In this document: positions 62,963 to 64,000 of the stretch, piece by piece
How positions within the stretch are numbered: position 1 is the stretch's first letter
How the letters are laid out: the number at the start of each line of letters is the position of its first letter
Assembly: GCF_003217215.1 (NCBI RefSeq)
Contig: NZ_QJTD01000007.1
Location: 102,953-166,952, forward strand
Reading direction: 5' to 3'
DNA length: 64,000 bases
Source: Winogradskyella epiphytica
Lineage (GTDB): Bacteria; Bacteroidota; Bacteroidia; Flavobacteriales; Flavobacteriaceae
Position numbers and translations under genes: made by a program
Notes under the pieces: generated by a model
The model's database searches: none
What the model was told of the DNA's origin: nothing
The model's input: only the letters and a program-made list of their open reading frames with translations

Positions 62963-63789
62963 TGCAACAAACTAAAATTATGGCCATTAGAATATTAGTA
63001 TTACTATTTTTAGTTAGTCCATTCATTGGTTTAGCTCAGTATAACATTCCTGAAAAGCCAGAATTTGAAACAAGTGTTTATGATGAAGAAATCAACTTAC
63101 TCAATCCTACTCAAAAAAATAATTTAGAGCAGAAACTTATTAGATATTCTGATTCTACTTCAACACAAATTGTAGTAGTGATAATTAGTAGCACAAATGG
63201 TGAATACATTAATTATTTAGGAGCGCAGTGGGGTGAAAAATGGGGAATTGGTCAAGCGAAAGAAGACAACGGTATCCTTATATTATTAGCTAGAAACGAT
63301 CGCCAAATTGGAATAAGCACAGGAAAGGGAACAGAACACCTACTAACTGATGCTATGAGTAAGCGAATAATTAATCAGGACATTATTCCTTATTTTAAAC
63401 AAAATGACTATTACGGCGGATTAAATCGAGCTACAGACGCCATTTTCGAAGTCATGAAAGGCGAATATCAAGGATCGAGACAATCAGATAACGAAATACC
63501 ATTTGAGACTCTAATATTCCTAGCTATAATATTTATAATTTTCGTGATTGTTATTTCAAAAAGTCATGGTGGCGGAAGTGGTGGAAATAGAGGAAATCGA
63601 TCTGATAGCAGAAGCCTACTTGAAGCTATAATTTTGAGTAATATGGGTCGCGGAAGCTATTCACGAGGCTCTGGTGGTTTCGGAGGGTTTGGCGGCGGCT
63701 CAGGAGGTGGAAGCTTTGGAGGTGGTGGTTTCGGAGGAGGCTTTGGAGGCGGTAGCTTTGGAGGTGGTGGTGCCTCGGGAGGATGGTAA
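62962..63789 (+). CDS. TPM-domain membrane protein with glycine-rich tail (YgcG-like)
   Basis: The 275-residue protein has a signal peptide (about 1-23, ending GLAQ), a TPM domain (about 30-165, with STQIVVVIISST and AKEDNGILILLARNDRQIGISTG), one membrane helix (about 178-196) and a C-terminal tail from 200 made mostly of GGSFGGGGFGG repeats. The TPM domain lies outside the membrane, the glycine tail inside or beyond it. It is the last gene of the operon. Confidence 0.95.
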   Translation: MQQTKIMAIRILVLLFLVSPFIGLAQYNIPEKPEFETSVYDEEINLLNPTQKNNLEQKLIRYSDSTSTQIVVVIISSTNGEYINYLGAQWGEKWGIGQAKEDNGILILLARNDRQIGISTGKGTEHLLTDAMSKRIINQDIIPYFKQNDYYGGLNRATDAIFEVMKGEYQGSRQSDNEIPFETLIFLAIIFIIFVIVISKSHGGGSGGNRGNRSDSRSLLEAIILSNMGRGSYSRGSGGFGGFGGGSGGGSFGGGGFGGGFGGGSFGGGGASGGW

Positions 63790-63951
63790 TTTAAACTTTA
63801 GTTCATAGTAATTTTTACTAACTCATAAATTATGAATTTCTCTGTATCGACTCTTAAAATAATAACCTCTCTAAAAACCTAAGCTTTAATCAACAACTTA
63901 AAATCGGGACTGTAAATTATTTTGTGTTTTCAACTTTTAGATAGCCGAAAA

Positions 63952-64000
63952 ATGATTTTGAAATTCATAGGCAAAAAATTTACTTTTAAAATTTTATCTT
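63952..64000 (+). CDS. Possible start of a gene cut by the right edge
   Basis: An ATG at 63952 opens a frame that reads MILKFIGKKFTFKILS to the edge without a stop. It is only 16 codons, so it could be chance. The 160 bases between the TPM gene and this point contain no other feature. Confidence 0.3.
   Translation, partial: MILKFIGKKFTFKILS

Overview
The window is AT-rich and gene-dense and comes from a marine-type member of the Bacteroidetes, most likely the family Flavobacteriaceae. The evidence is a TAnnTTTG-type -7 box upstream of many genes, starts with little or no Shine-Dalgarno sequence, a tmRNA encoding the tag GENNYALAA, a giant secreted protein with a C-terminal type IX secretion (T9SS) sorting domain, many SPII lipoproteins, and typical flavobacterial gene pairs such as rluD-PASTA/ddl and M23-MerR-LemA-TPM. 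There is no CRISPR array, insertion sequence, prophage or tRNA gene.

Layout. 1-10 kb: a partial FemAB/GNAT-like transferase, typA, kdsA, a GNAT acetyltransferase, a TlpA-like thioredoxin lipoprotein, a LYS1/alanine-dehydrogenase-like enzyme and a DMT exporter. 10.1-10.65 kb: a structured RNA followed closely by the tmRNA gene. 10.8-18.9 kb: an accessory block of secreted proteins and lipoproteins, including one decayed lipoprotein gene and a 1647-residue T9SS protein with three lamin-tail repeats. 19-24 kb: patatin, a PNPOx-fold protein, a membrane metallophosphoesterase and a P1B-4 metal ATPase.

24.3-38 kb is the most interesting part. A histidine kinase with an intact LOV (blue-light, flavin-cysteinyl) domain overlaps by 4 bases a response regulator fused to a CRP/FNR DNA-binding module. 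They are followed by seven tandem-domain UspA proteins, a small membrane protein, a truncated YceI gene, an ATP-cone/PD-(D/E)XK nuclease, a beta-CASP metallo-beta-lactamase RNase-like protein and a coiled-coil protein. Upstream of eight transcription units I find a 12-bp CRP/FNR-type palindrome (TGA-N6-TCA). In every case its centre lies 29.5 bp before the first base of a TAnnTTTG-like -7 box, which is the class II activator position. This defines a compact putative regulon controlled by the adjacent REC-CRP protein, and it also includes the TerB-like gene at 24.3 kb and the PNPOx gene at 20.3 kb.

38-46 kb: redox repair (FKBP isomerase, MsrB, MsrA, a redoxin, DsbD with a duplicated N-terminal domain, two rhodaneses), a TrpG/PabA glutamine amidotransferase and TrmL. 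46-64 kb: mostly housekeeping (VF530-like protein, RhlE-type helicase, TspO-like protein, YaaA, RluD, PASTA protein, Ddl, CoaD, GSCFA, AlaS) ending in the M23-MerR-LemA-TPM-TPM operon.
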